Assembly (NCBI RefSeq): GCF_003576645.1
Contig: NC_044919.1
Location: forward strand, 30,950,574 to 31,014,573
DNA length: 64,000 nucleotides
Direction of reading: 5' to 3'
DNA from: Ipomoea triloba
Taxonomy: Eukaryota > Streptophyta > Magnoliopsida > Solanales > Convolvulaceae
A program made the translations under genes and the position numbers. The first letter of the stretch is position 1, and every line of letters begins with the position of its first letter. The notes beneath the pieces were generated by a model that was not told where the DNA came from, made no database searches, and saw nothing but the letters and a program-made list of their open reading frames with translations. Shown piece by piece: positions 12,040-24,355 of the stretch.

Positions 12040-12290
12040 TGTGAACCATGATCTATATAGCTCTATATATAGATCATACTATCAAATAATGTTATATTCA
12101 ATATATACATAAATAATGTAATTTTAGTATATTAAAAATTTACATTGTGTTCAGGAAAAGTACGTTATTTGAGTACTAACATTATTTTATATAATGTACA
12201 TTTAGTACACAAATAATATACTTCTTTTATATTAAAAAAAATATTTTTTTGTTATAGTCCACGTACCACTGTGCGGACCAGTAATTTTCC
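12040..12290. repeat. TGGACC-type dispersed repeat
   Basis: Outer motifs resemble GTGTGAACCATGATC and GTGCGGACCAG. Inside are CAAATAATGT and AGTACACAAATAATATAC words shared with 46340-46440, 47500-47900 and 60527-60760. A small non-coding family of unknown superfamily. Confidence 0.4.
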
Positions 12291-14387
12291 ATAATATATT
12301 ATGAGAAAAAACCGAAATGATATAAATAATGTACTATTTGAGACGCAATCAAATGGTGAAATGGATTTGTTGGGTAATTATTAGGAAACACGTTTTAACG
12401 GAATGAGGACAAGGAAACACAACCTCAGCCCTCACGACAAAACTTGACCATTGTTTCTCCAGTCATTATATTTCTGTTCAACCATAATAATTCGTTTAAA
12501 TTAATATTAATTTTAATCATTTCGAATAAAAAAATAATATTATAAATTGATTAATAAATATCAACATTTATTTATCAACTGATTATTGATGTGGCCGCAT
12601 TAAAAAAAAAAAAAAAAGGAATTGATAATTGGTTGGTGTATTGGGCTGAATATGTAAATCAGGTCATTGTCTATACTCTATACAGCAGCTGGCACCCATC
12701 CTTCATAGTAGACATTACTTGGATTTTGGGTAATCCTAAGTAAGTTGATTAAACAGTTAATTTAGTAAGATTCTAAATTCGATTCTTTGAGATATACCTA
12801 TTGATTATCTTTTAAGTTTGAGCTGGTCAGCTATATATGGTAACCTACCTCCTTGTAGATCACAATACTTTCCTAGAGAATCACAAAGCAAGCTTCACTT
12901 ACAGTACATTTTGAGTAATGAATACAAATTTTTTCGTAAATCAAAGACATCATTTAGATGTGGTAATTTTGTGTGGTTGTACATGAGTATGAGATTTGAG
13001 TGTGGTTCATAATCATGACTAATTTAGAATTTTTTTTTTTTTTTTTGAGAACCGACTAATTTAGATTTGATTCGGAATTGTTTATAATGTTTGACTCTTA
13101 TTTGGAGAAAGACGTTATGGCAATGCAAACTTAAGCACAAGAGCTATAATTTATTATTTACAAAATTGAAAGCCAAGATTCATAACTTCAATATGAGAAC
13201 AAGTAAATGCTGGGCTTTATCTTTTACTTGTACTAGAAAGGAAGAAAGGCTGGATTGGACTTGAGAAGTGCACAGAACACCATTATCATGCCCATGAATA
13301 TATTCCAAGCTTAGTTTTGTTGGTTCACTTTATCCCAAACAAGAGCTCGATTCTGTGGAGACTATTCAAGCCAAATTTAAATTAATTTTACAATAATAAA
13401 AATATCATATCATATACATAAAAATAAAATAAAATAACGTAATAACATATAGCAAGTGAATTGCGTATAAGTGAATTTTCCGCCACCTTAATGTGGTTTT
13501 GTAGTACTGCATATATGTATTCTACTTATACAAATTTCACTTTAACATGACATGCTGTGAGGCTTAAGAAATTCTATGATTTGATAATCAATTAATTATA
13601 ACATTATACAAGTTTTTTTTTTTTTATGATGAGAAATTATGCACTTGGTAAACCATGCTCTAGTATAATAGACCACAAACTATATAAAAGATATAAATCA
13701 GACTAAGAAAATTATGTGCAAAAGACTATGTTGGGCAGAGGTCGGTAAAGACCAAGTTAACACCCGGTAATTGGGGGATTATTGGCGGAAGCCAGTAAGG
13801 GTTTAAAGGATCAAATTTAGCCCCCAACATTTCAAAAATGTATCGCGGTATATGAAAATAAAATTACGTCTTCATTACTGCTTTTAGCATAAGTGGTAAG
13901 CACTTAATCTTAGTCAGTGATATTAGAACCAGACTCAAGTTATATACTCTACTCACTCGATCTTTGTTTCAGGCATCACTTTCCAATGTGATTAGCCTGG
14001 CATCGAATGTTGCAGTCCAAAAATGGATATATGTGGTTATGTTTTGTGTTGAATACAATATAATTTATGTTATTCCCATTGGGAGTAATTGACGCGGATA
14101 GGCCAAAAAGATAAGGCAACAGTCAAGGTTCGATTATTGCACTAATGCCAGTGTGCTTCAGTATCAATTACTAATTAATTGAACAACTTTTTCACTAAAG
14201 TATAGTTTTATTATTGTTATTTTGAATGAAAAAGAGAAATTTGTAATTATTACCTGAATGTATATATTGAATAAACTTTATTCTTGTGTAATAACCTGTA
14301 AATTATGGTTCTGTTTGGCAGAGCTTATTTAGGAGCTTATAGCTTATTTTAAGCTACTAATAAGCTATAAGCTCTGTTTGATAATGT

Positions 14388-15413
14388 CTATGTTTGGCAA
14401 ACCTAGCTGAAAAGGTAGCTGAAAGCTGAAAACTGAAAAGCTATAAGCTCGAAGCTGAAATCTGAAGAGCTATTAAGCTAGATGTTATGCTTCAAAGTGT
14501 TTGGTAAAATTAGCTTTTTGATAAGCTGATAAATGTAAAAAGACTAAAAAGGACATCTTCATACAATTTAAATAATTTTAATTTTAAATAGGTTTGTTTA
14601 TATATTAAAATATAAAATAATGAAATCAATATATTTAAACAAAATATAAAGTAAGAATATATATTTGAAAATATATAAAGTAAAAAAAAAAATTATAATT
14701 CATAAGATTAGTTCATACAAAAATTAATGTTCAAACATAAATATCAAACTGAAATTACAACCAAACATAATGAAAAAGAAAATGTCAAAAGGGTTTTAAT
14801 TGAGAGGGGTAAAGGATGTCATTTATTTAAAATAATAAGGATAAATATGGAAAAAAAGTTAAAAAGCTACTAGCTTATTTTGAAAAACTACCACAAGTAG
14901 CGTTTCAAAATAAGCTAGTAGCTTCCTAACTTTTTTTTCCATCTTTAACCTTATTATTTTAAAGAAATGACATCATTTACCCTTCCCAACTAAAACCTTT
15001 TTGGCTAAACCTTTTTGACTTTTTCTCTTCAATATATTTGGTTGTAATTTCAATTTAACATTTGTGTTTGAACATTGATTTTTGTATGAACTAATCTTAT
15101 GAATTATAAACATTTTGTTTTACTTTATATGTTTTCAAATATATGTTCTTACTTTATATTTTATTAAAATATATTGATTTCACTATTTTATATTTTAATA
15201 CATAAACAAACCTATTTAAATTTAAAACTATTAAAATTGTATGAAGATGTCCTTTTTAGTCTTTTTACATTTATCAGCTTATCAAAAAGCTAATTTTACC
15301 AAACACTTTTAAGCATAACAGCTTTCAGATTTCAGCTTCGAGCTTATAACTTTTCAGTTTTCAGCTACTTTTCAGCTTTCAGCTACCTTTTCAGCTAGGT
15401 TTGCCAAACATAG
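14388..15413. mobile_element. 1.03-kb foldback element
   Basis: Two arms of about 505 bp are inverted copies (roughly 90% by eye) around a very short centre near 14893. The ends are CTATGTTTGGCAAACCTAGC and its complement. The arms are rich in AGCTGAAA/TTTCAGCT words. There is no ORF and no clear TSD. A second small palindrome (14310-14385, GCTTATAGCTTATT words) abuts the left end. A transcript would fold into a long hairpin. Confidence 0.75.
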
Positions 15414-16208
15414 CCTATATAAGAAAGGTAAACCACATGCATATATTATTAGTCTATATATATTTATATATTTCAATCAATATTCAATCCATATATAATT
15501 ATAAAGTTAATTAGTAAATGATGAAATTAGATTTTGTAACTTGTAAATCAAATAGAAAATTATCTAGTTTAAATATAAGGATAATTGCAATATATAATTC
15601 AAGGAATGGAAAAACTTATTATTCTTATAAGATATGGTAATATGTAATTTTAGGATAAAGTCCTATTTAATTTAAAGAGAAACATATGCAAGTCTTAGTC
15701 TTACTCTTAAACTAAAAAGGATTGAAAAGGTTATGATAACTCAACCAGGCCTATCCGAACAAGGATATCTATACTAACTTACTTTCATAAAAATTAAGAT
15801 TACTTCGATTATTATTCATACGCGTTCTACGATATCTGATCTTGTGCTTCTAGCCCAACTAACTCTTTTATCTCAACTCATTATCTTGTTGCTTCAGCCA
15901 ATAACATAGCATGCTTAACTTAAGTTGATCTAGAAAAATTCAATCCTATTATCGATCTCATATGCCAAGTAAAATGAACATATTTAAGAGAGATAAAAGA
16001 GAGAATTTCACATTCTCCATGTAATTAAAATTTGATAAACGTAGTGCAAAAATAAACAAAATACACACAAATGCATTATTACAAGGGATTAGGGATCAAG
16101 TAATTAACCGCTAAACCCACTTTATTTTTACAACAAACAACACTAAATTAAACCTCCAACGATTTCGTTATGTCCAAATTAAAGTCCAAACAATGAAACC
16201 TTAAACTC

Positions 16209-18456
16209 TCAATCGTACGACTCATAGATCGCGGCGGGCAGGCGCGGCGTAAGCAGTGCTTTTATCGGTTTGGCCTTGGGCATAGTAATCCCCGGGCCCT
16301 CACTCATGTCCACGGGCATGTCCGAAGGCGTGGCGAAATCGAAGCCTTGAAGCAACCTCGCAAATATGAAGTGCGCCATCTTCAACGCATACGCAGATCC
16401 CGGACACGATCTTCTCCCCAACCCGAACGGCATCCACCCGAATTGCCGAGCCAGACCGTCCGGGCCCGACTCGGTCAAGAACCTCTCGGGTTTAAATTTT
16501 TCGGGCTCGGGCCATATCTTGGGATCCCGGTGTAGCTTCCACACGTTGACGAATAACTGTGTGCCCTTTGGGATGTGGTAACCGCAGACCTCGCAGTCTT
16601 CGATTGCTTCGTGCGGTACGATGAAAGGGACCACGGGGTATAGGCGCATGCATTCTTTGACCACTGCTTGGAGGTATACTAGGTTGTCGGTGTCGGAATC
16701 CTCCACCCATCTCTCTCTGCCCACTTTGGCATCTATCTCTTCTTGAATCCTTTTTGTTACGTCTTTGTGGTTCAGTAACATGGCCATTATCCATACCATG
16801 TTCGACACTGCGGTCTCTGCAGCATCTTGAAGCATCGTCTGTCACAAAGAATTGGGATTTCACTTTCATCATTAGCTTTTCTTGGGTGACTAACCCACCG
16901 TTACTACTCAATCGTATGCATTAGATAAATTCAATCTTGTGACCCTAACAAGGAAATGATGGTAAACCAGTTCATAATTAATAGACTCAAATCAAGAAAG
17001 TCAACTTTAAAACTTGTTACCACAAAAACATTCCAATTGGGTCCTGCAGTCACTACTAAGGGTGTGCATCATCTCATAGATGAGAAACTCAAAATAAAAA
17101 GATCAAACTTGAAACTTTGTTTTTACTAAAGCAATAGCCCGTTCAACTTAGCTAGGTAATGGCTATCATTATCCAATGTTACAAAAATTATCCTAGTCAG
17201 TAGGCTTTGGCTGGCCGCCTAGTATGTCTAGGCGGTTGGCCGGCTAAGGAGGCGATTAGGCCGCCTAAGCACTGTCTAGGCCTCCTAGACGCCGATTAGG
17301 CCTCTAGAGTATGCACTACATAAATTCTACTTAATTTGTAATCTTATACTAATAGACAATACTACATTACAATAAACAAGCCTAAGCTCTAAGTTACTCA
17401 TCATCCATTAGAATTGAACTTGTAATCTTGGTTAATTGCTTTACCAAGGTAAACGAATCTTTACCAAAAAAAAAAAACTAAGGGTAAACGAATTTGTAGT
17501 GTATAATAGTGTACTTAGCTTACCACTGCAGTTGCTTTTATTATAATGTCACGAGTGTAATTCTGACCCGCGAGGAATTCCTCGTCCACCTCCTTCATCA
17601 TGATGTCGATGAAGTCAGGATCTTCGCCGGCGGGGAGCGGTCCTCGCCTCACATGTTCGTCGATCCAGCCTTGAAGAATCACGTCCGTGCCGTCGGAAAC
17701 TTTCTTCATGGTCCGGACGAGCCCTTCGATGTCCAACCAGTGAAATATCCGGAACGGGAAAGCGTCCGCCGAGCTGAACTCTCCGGTGAGCGTCATGAAA
17801 TCCTTAAACGCCTGTCTCAGAACCACGGCATCCTGGTTGTCGAACCCGTGTTCCACGGAGTAGTTGTACCTCTTCTTCGCCACGATTTTCGAGATGAAAT
17901 TTAAGTTCACGTACCCAATCCATTCCTCCATGTCCACCTCCACCTTTCGGTTCTTCGTGACCGAACGGTACAGCTGTTTGACCGAGAAGTTCATCTCCGA
18001 GATCCAAATGTGTTTCCACTTGTCGAGCTTTGTCGTGGAGAGGAGCTCGACTACGACCATTTTCCGCATCTTTCGCCAAAACGCGCCGTTGGTGAAGGCC
18101 AGCGCGGCATTGTCGTAGCCGAGGTATACGCCGGCGCATATGTTTGGGCGGCCGGCGAAGGCCTTGTCGTTGGTGGTGAAGCAGTCCTTCACGGCTTCCC
18201 AGCTGCTGACGACGAGGACACGTGGCAGGCCGAGGCGGATGATGAAAACCGGGCCGATTTTGTCGGCCATGGTCGCCAAAGTCTTGACCAGATGAGTTTC
18301 TTTGCTGAATTCGTAAAGGTGGCCGAGGATCGGCAAACCGCCGGGCGGCTCCGGCGGGAGTTTCTTGGTCTTGTTTTTGTGTTTTCGCAAGGAAAGGTAG
18401 AGGAAAGGAAGGATGAAAAGCCCTGAAATGGCTAGAACTCGAGTCAGAGCATCCAT
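16209..18456 (-). CDS. CYP82-like cytochrome P450 (intact, 520 aa)
   Basis: Exon 1 is 18456-17524 (311 codons) and exon 2 is 16838-16209 (209 codons plus stop). The phase-0 intron is GTAAGC...ACAG. In order: membrane anchor (residues 1-25), basic K-rich linker, LPPEPPGG hinge, C-helix WRKMRK, I-helix DAAETA, ExxR as ECMR, PERF, and haem loop FGLGRRSCPG. It should be an ER-bound, P450-reductase-dependent monooxygenase. The CYP82 family includes enzymes of alkaloid, flavonoid, homoterpene and phytoalexin metabolism, and the substrate here cannot be told. It is the only P450 copy in the window with every expected element intact. It lies in tandem with the near-identical copy at 20534-22675; the duplicated unit extends into the 3' flank (15975 against 20300). 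Its intron holds about 150 bp of GC-rich repeat (about 17180-17305) that the copy lacks. Confidence 0.93.
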
Positions 18457-18499
18457 GGCAGTGTGTGTTTAATTTGCTCTTGTGCTCAATGGACGTCTG

Positions 18500-18507
18500 T
18501 ATATATA
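18500..18507 (-). promoter_or_regulatory. TATA box of third P450
   Basis: TATATATA lies 44 bases upstream of the ATG at 18456. Just downstream, 18491-18497 carries an ACGT core (GACGTC) that is also present before the fourth gene, so the proximal promoter was duplicated with the gene. Confidence 0.5.
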
Positions 18508-20533
18508 CACGTACATTTACCACATTGAAGCTTCCAATTCATCTACCTACTTGATTTGAGTCAATCATACAAATAAACCTGAATTATAGTATAATCTACT
18601 AGCATAATATACAAAAGAAAGTAGTTTTGATGGCAAGTGAGCTGTCTTTGTAATAAAAAAGTTTAAAAAACCTGAATCCGATTCTTATAAGTGATGATTC
18701 CCTATGTCAGCTCCCGTAGCAAGCACAGGTGGAAAAATAATACACAAAAGAACATAGATGAGGATTCACTTTGGGCAACATTATTATCATTGGTTAGTAG
18801 AAAGGAAAGTGATGAATGGCCTCCATGAAACTGTTACACTCCATTATTGACCTTAAAATATATTATCCCATAGATGTCACCTATTGTGGAGAGACTGTAA
18901 ATTCGATTCCCACTCCACAAAAGTGAATTGCCATTATGGGACTGATTGGTTGGGTAGGGATGGTTTAGTATTCAGTCTCAGCCTAAATGGTCAAACTTAT
19001 TTCAGGTTATTACAATAATTAAGACATTATTTAATGACAAATCTTCTATATGACACTTCATAATTTAATCATAAATAATACTTTTTGTGACAAAAAAAAA
19101 TAATTTGTCACTATTATTTGTGATAATTGTGATAATGTTTTGTCATGAATAATATGGTAATTCTGCATGTCAATTAAGTAATTGTTACAAATAAGCTATC
19201 ACTATTACTAGAATTATAGTGTCGTAACCTAAGTTGTCACTAAATGTATATGCATATTGGCGGCATTATAATTATGGCGGGAACAAATGTAATTGTGACA
19301 AAATATACATACAATAGACACAAATTTTGATACTTTTTGTAATAAATAGTTGTTGGTCACTATTTTTTATAATATTTGTGACAACTATTTTTTGGATTTT
19401 TTTTTTTGAAAAACAAAGGAAATAACTTTCATTAAATCAAATGTTGAATACAAAGCATAATAGAAGAAATCCAACAGCAAGCACCAGTTTGAGAACAAGT
19501 CATCCTAGCTAATGCATGAGCAAACTTATTCGTTGATCTAAAAATAAACCTGAAGGACACTGACTCAAAGTTTCTTTGATAAGTATAGTTGACAATAAAT
19601 AAGTTTTTTAAAAAAAATTTAATTAAATGACAATAAATAAGTTTGATTTGATTTAAATTTTAATTAAATGTTATCATACTTATATTTAGAAATTTATCAT
19701 ATTTAAAATTTTGATTTTAATAATATTAATCATATCATAATTATTACTAAAATTATCAACTATATTTTTAATATATAATATAAGTTCTACAACTATAAAT
19801 TAAAAATTATATAATATTATTTAAAAAATATTTTAATATAATTAAGATTTTAACATGAGTATTAATATTTGAATTGGCATATAGTTTTGCACCTACATAG
19901 CGTATATAAAATACTAGTATGTTTTTATAAGAGTCTTGATGAATTAATTTAATATTAAAACTGATTAAATTTATTTTGTGATACAATAGGGGAACAAAAA
20001 AGAATTAAAGAAAAAATAAATCATTAAAAAGGTAAAAAAGAATTAAAGAACTAAAAAGATAAGTAAAGAAAAGGGTAAAAAGAATTAATGGTGCTAGCAG
20101 AAAGATTAAAAGAGGAAAAATAAAAAGGCAGAGGGGATATTATTTTGCTATCAATTTCCTAATTAAAAGTAGCTGGGGTTTTAGATTTTCAACTTGAAGA
20201 TAAAACTCTGGCAATGATTTGATTTGCAAGATTTTGAGTTTTTCTTTTTTCTTTCTAAAATAAAGAGTTAATTCATTAAATTATAAGTTGAAATGTTTAC
20301 AATAATGAACATATTTAAGAGAGATAAAGAGAAAGTCACATACTCCATGTAATTAACATTTGATAAACTCAGTGCATAAACAAACAGAATACACGCAAAT
20401 GCATTATATTACAAGGGATTAGTGATCAATTAATTAATCGCTAAACCCACTTTATTTTTCCAACAAACAACGCTAAATTATACCTCGAACGATTTCGTTA
20501 TGTCCAAAGTTCAAAGAATGAAACTTTAGACTC
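18508..20533. other. Spacer between third and fourth P450 genes
   Basis: No host gene. It has a LINE tail at 19397-19565, an unclassified repeat with TTGTGACAA words at about 19020-19390, and AT-rich DNA. From 20300 the sequence is the duplicated 3' flank of the P450 unit. Confidence 0.5.
19397..19565 (-). mobile_element. Truncated LINE 3' end with RNase H-like C-terminal remnant
   Basis: On the minus strand the reading from about 19562 gives VSFRFIFRSTNKFAHALAR, which resembles the end of the RNase H-like domain of plant L1-type LINEs (the VAHALAR-type motif). A stop follows, then an A-rich 3' end (plus-strand T-run at 19397-19408). It is a 5'-truncated relic only. Confidence 0.6.
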
Positions 20534-22675
20534 TCAATCGTACGACTCATAGATCGCAGCGGGCAGGCGCGGCGTAAGCAATGCTTTTATAGGTTTGGCC
20601 TTGGGCATTGTAATCCCCGGGCCCTCACTCATGTCCACGGGCATGTCCGAAGGCGTGGCAAAATCGAAGCCTTGAAGCAACCTTGCAAATATGAAGTGTG
20701 TCATCCTCAATGCATATGCATATCCCGGGCACGATCTTCTCCCCAACCCGAACGGCATCCACCCGAATTGTCGAGCCACACCGTCTGGGACTGACTCGGT
20801 CAAGAACCTCTCTGGCTTAAATTTTTCGGGTTCCGGCCATATCTTAGGATCATGATGTAGCCTCCATACGTCACGAATAACTGTGTGCCTTTTGGGATGT
20901 GGTAACCGCAGACCTCGCAGTCTTCGATTGCTTCGTGCGGTACGATGAAAGGGACCACGGGGTATAGGCGCATGCATTCTTTGACCACTGCTTGGAGGTA
21001 TACTAGGTTGTCGGTGTCGGAATCCTCCACCCATCTCTCTCTGCCCACTTTTGCATCTATCTCTTCTTGAATCCTCTTCGTTACGTCTTTGTGGTTTAGT
21101 AACATGGCCATTATCCATACCATGTTCGACACCGCGGTCTCTGCAGCATCTTGAAGCATCGTCTGTCACAAAGAAATGGGATTTCACTTTCATCATTAGC
21201 TTTTTTTTTTTGGGGTAATTAACTAACCCACAATCACTACTCAAATTATATGTATTAGATAAACTCAACCTTCTTACTCTAGCAAGCAAAGGATCACAAA
21301 AGGTAAACTAGCTCATAGTTAATAATAGACTCAAATCAAGAAAGTCAACCCTGAATCTTTATAGTTACAAAACAAACAATTCGACCAACCTGACTGGGTG
21401 TCCACAGTCACTACTAAGGGTGTGCATCATCTCATAGCTGACAAACTCAAAATAAGAAGATTAAACTTGAAACTTTGTTGTTACCTAAGCAACAACCGAT
21501 CAACTTAGCTAGGTACTGATCGTACGTCACTATCCGAGAGTATATATAGGATTGGGATAAAGTCTACTTAATTCTTAATCTTAGCTTAATGGACTAAGGA
21601 CTACATTGAAATAACCAGCTTAAGTACTCATCTCCCATTGGATTTGAACGTAGTAAAGTTGTGGTTACAAGTACTTTGTTTACAAAGGGTAAATTAAACG
21701 AATTTGTAGTAGTGTATAATAGTGTACTTAGCTTACCACTGCAGTTGCTTTTATTATCATGTCACGAGTGTAATCCGTACCGGCAAGGAATTCCTCGTCC
21801 ACCACCTTCATCATGATGTCGATGAAGTCAGGATCTTCGCCGGCGGGGAGCTCTCCTCGGCCTCGCCTCACATGTTCGTCGACCCAGTCATCAAGAATCA
21901 CGTCCATTACGTCGAAAACTTTCTTCATGCTTCGGACAATCCCTTCGATGTCCAACCAGTGAAATATCCGGAACCGGAACGCGTCCGCCGAGCTGAACTC
22001 TCCGGTCAGCGTCATGAAATCCTTAAACGCCTGTCTCATAACCACCGCATCCTTGTTGTCGAAGCCGTGTTCCACGGAGTAGTTGTACCTCTTCCTAGCG
22101 AGAATTTTCGAGATGAAATTTAAGTTCACGGATCCAATCCATTCCTCCATGTCCACCTCCACCTTGCGGTTCTTCGTCACCGAACGGTACAGTTGTTTCA
22201 CCGAGAAGTTCATCTCCGAGATCCAAATGTGTTTCCACTTGTCGAGTTTTGTGGTGGAGAGGAGCTCGACGACCACCATTTTCCGCATCTTCCGCCAAAA
22301 CGCGCCGTTGGTGAAGGCCAACGCCGCGTTGTCGTAGCCGAGGTACACGCCGGCGCATATGTTTGGGCGGCCGGCGAACGCCTTGTCGTTGGTGGTGAAG
22401 CAGTCCTTCACGGCTTCCCAGCTGCTGACCCCGAGGACACGTGGCAGGCCGAGACGGATGATGAAAACCGGCCCGATTTTTTCGGCCATGGTTGCCAAAG
22501 TCTTCACCAGATGAGTTTCTTTGCTGAATTCGTAAAGGTGGCCGAAAATGGGCAAACCGCCGGGCGGCTCCGGCGGTAATTTCTTGGTCTTGTTTTTGTG
22601 TTTTCGCAAGGAAAGGTAGAGGAAAGGAAGGATGAAAAGCCCTGAAATGGCTAGAACACGAATGAGAGCATCCAT
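20534..22675 (-). pseudogene. CYP82-like cytochrome P450, frameshifted tandem copy
   Basis: Exon 1 is 22675-21737, with an alternative in-frame ATG at 22684. Exon 2 is 21162-20534. It is a close paralogue of the gene at 16209-18456, and the domain order is identical (anchor, LPPEPPGG, WRKMRK, DAAETA, ECMR, FGLGRRSCPG). Exon 2 is 629 bases against 630 in the intact copy. One T is missing near 20871 after the codons for TQLFV, so the frame shifts before the PERF and haem-binding segments. Those segments remain readable in the next frame. Either this is a very young pseudogene or the base is a sequencing error, since the rest shows no decay. If translated as is, the protein would lack the haem cysteine. 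Confidence 0.85.
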
Positions 22676-22736
22676 GGCATACATGCAGTAGTGTGTATAG
22701 AGTTTGCAAGTTGCTTTTGTCTGCTCAATGGACGTC

Positions 22737-22744
22737 TATTTATA
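22737..22744 (-). promoter_or_regulatory. TATA box of fourth P450
   Basis: TATAAATA on the minus strand lies about 60 bases upstream of the ATG, directly after the GACGTC motif shared with the third gene. Confidence 0.5.
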
Positions 22745-23006
22745 GAGTAAGTAATTCTATCTGAACTATTTTTTTCATGACCTCCCATTTGAAAAAGAGT
22801 CAATACTGTTACATCTAAACTTGAATCCATGACTTCCCATTTGAAAAATTCATTTCCTATCACTAGACTACAAGATCATTGAACATGAAATATTTTTCTT
22901 ATTTATACACATTTAGCAAATTTGAGCTTTTAATTTAACTTATTAGTTTAACTCAATCAATTATGGACAAATTAAACTCAGTTATGTTATATATATATAT
23001 ATATAT

Positions 23007-23662
23007 ATTCAAATGTGGTTACATATGGTGTTCAGGTGCGATTGTGCAGTGAGAGGAGAGTCATTGAATCAACGTTAAGAATTAACAATGTTTAAAAAAA
23101 TGCAGTGGCAATTTGATCATTTTTCATATAAGTCAAACTAATTAAGGTGTATGGTTTTTGTGCTTAAGGTGTGTGGTTTTAAGTTTAAGGTGCGCTAGTT
23201 GTTGAAACTTAAGTGTGTGTTTTCCTTCTTAAAGTGCGTGATTTTTCTTGTTAAGGTGCGTAGTTTTTGTGCTTAAGGTGCGTTATGTTCTTCTTAAGGT
23301 GCGTGGTTTTTGTGCTTAAGGTGCGTTATGCTCTTCTTAAGGTGCGTTGTTTGTATGCTTAAACTGAATAAGTTGTTGAAACTTAAGGTGCGTCGTCCTA
23401 AGTCTTTAGGTGCGTGATTTTTCTTCTTAAGGTGAATTGTTTCCCTTCTTAAAGTTTTTTTTTCTTTTTTTTTTTTTTTTGCAGTTTCAAAACATGAACA
23501 ATATTCTTTATAAGATTATCTCTATAAAGTCATATTTATGATAATCCAACTTAAGGTGCGTAAGTTAAAAGTTTAAGGTGCATCAGTTTAACTTTAAAAA
23601 TAATAATAATAAATAGATCACCCTACAACCGCATGGGAACCCTTTACCGCATCTGAACCCTT

Positions 23663-23665
<3 letters not shown>
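23007..23665. repeat. TIR-like element carrying a CTTAAGGTGCGT minisatellite
   Basis: About a dozen irregular copies of a CTTAAGGTGCGT-type unit lie between 23140 and 23590. The outer ends read GGTGTTCAGGTGCG on the left and, on the complement at the right, GGGTTCAGATGCGG. Both sides abut (TA)n runs, suggesting insertion into TA microsatellites. Confidence 0.5.
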
Positions 23666-23723
<58 letters not shown>

Positions 23724-23725
<2 letters not shown>

Positions 23726-23873
23726 GGTCCAAATTAACCTTCACCTTATAATCTGATCTAATCCATGTGATCCCTCACATTACATCTCAACCATTTATTA
23801 AAATTCTATGGATGGCTATGATGGGTCCTTATAGTCCTCTATACTATATAGTCCTCATGTGAATAAGGGTCTA

Positions 23874-23877
<4 letters not shown>
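23724..23877. repeat. Solo copy of the MULE right terminus
   Basis: Nearly identical to 45868-46018 (one clear base difference) in the same orientation, and bounded by (TA)n on both sides. It lacks all internal transposon sequence. Confidence 0.75.
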
Positions 23878-23906
<29 letters not shown>

Positions 23907-24130
23907 AGTACATTTTTATATATAAATATATAAAAACAGATATAAATAACAATTGACTAATTATCTTGATTGGAAAGTGTGTGTTTACTTAAGAAATGGT
24001 CAGGGTTTAAATCCTTCAATGTGTAACTTTTTGTATTTATAATGTTTTTCTATTTAAATTATAAATATTTTTTCTATTTAAATTATTTTATCAAATTAAT
24101 TATGTTTCATATATTGTTATTAATATTTGT
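23907..24130. repeat. Repeat present inverted at 46450-46672
   Basis: The segment, including GGTTTAAATCC (B-box-like), reappears on the opposite strand at 46450-46672 with small differences. It may be a diverged SINE; its class is not established. Confidence 0.65.
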
Positions 24131-24199
24131 ATAAAGTTTTGATTTTGATGTCTTTTATTATTAATATTTGTATAAAATTTTGATTTTGATGTCTTTTAT

Positions 24200-24355
24200 T
24201 TTTCGTCTATATCCAATACTACTGACTCTATTACAATGAAGTATATGTTCATTATTACTACTTTTTCAACCTATTGAAGCACAAAAGCTTAATATCGCTG
24301 AAGCTCGAACCACAACCTCCCATATAAGGGAGCAACTTGGTGTTACCTATTTCAT
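24200..24355 (-). mobile_element. SINE, family a
   Basis: The minus strand has TTGTGGTTCGAGCTTC (B-box) and a 3' AGAGTCAGTAGTATTGG tail shared with other family members. It overlaps an A-box-poor 5' end. Confidence 0.5.

Larger units (their letters stand above)
7237..16208. other. Repeat-rich spacer between second and third P450 genes
   Basis: About 9 kb without a host gene. It contains SINEs (8200, 9655, 11024), a TIR element (9216-9572), an (AAT)n run (about 10040-10085), a Mutator MITE (10469-10989), a hAT-like MITE (11684-12020), a TGGACC-type repeat (12040-12290) and a 1-kb foldback (14388-15413). From about 12300 to 14300 and from 15420 to 15970 I see only AT-rich unclassified DNA. Confidence 0.55.

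Noticed and set aside
19020..19390. CACTA-type element from repeated TTGTGACAA words
   Set aside because: No CACTA termini or TSD found; left unclassified.
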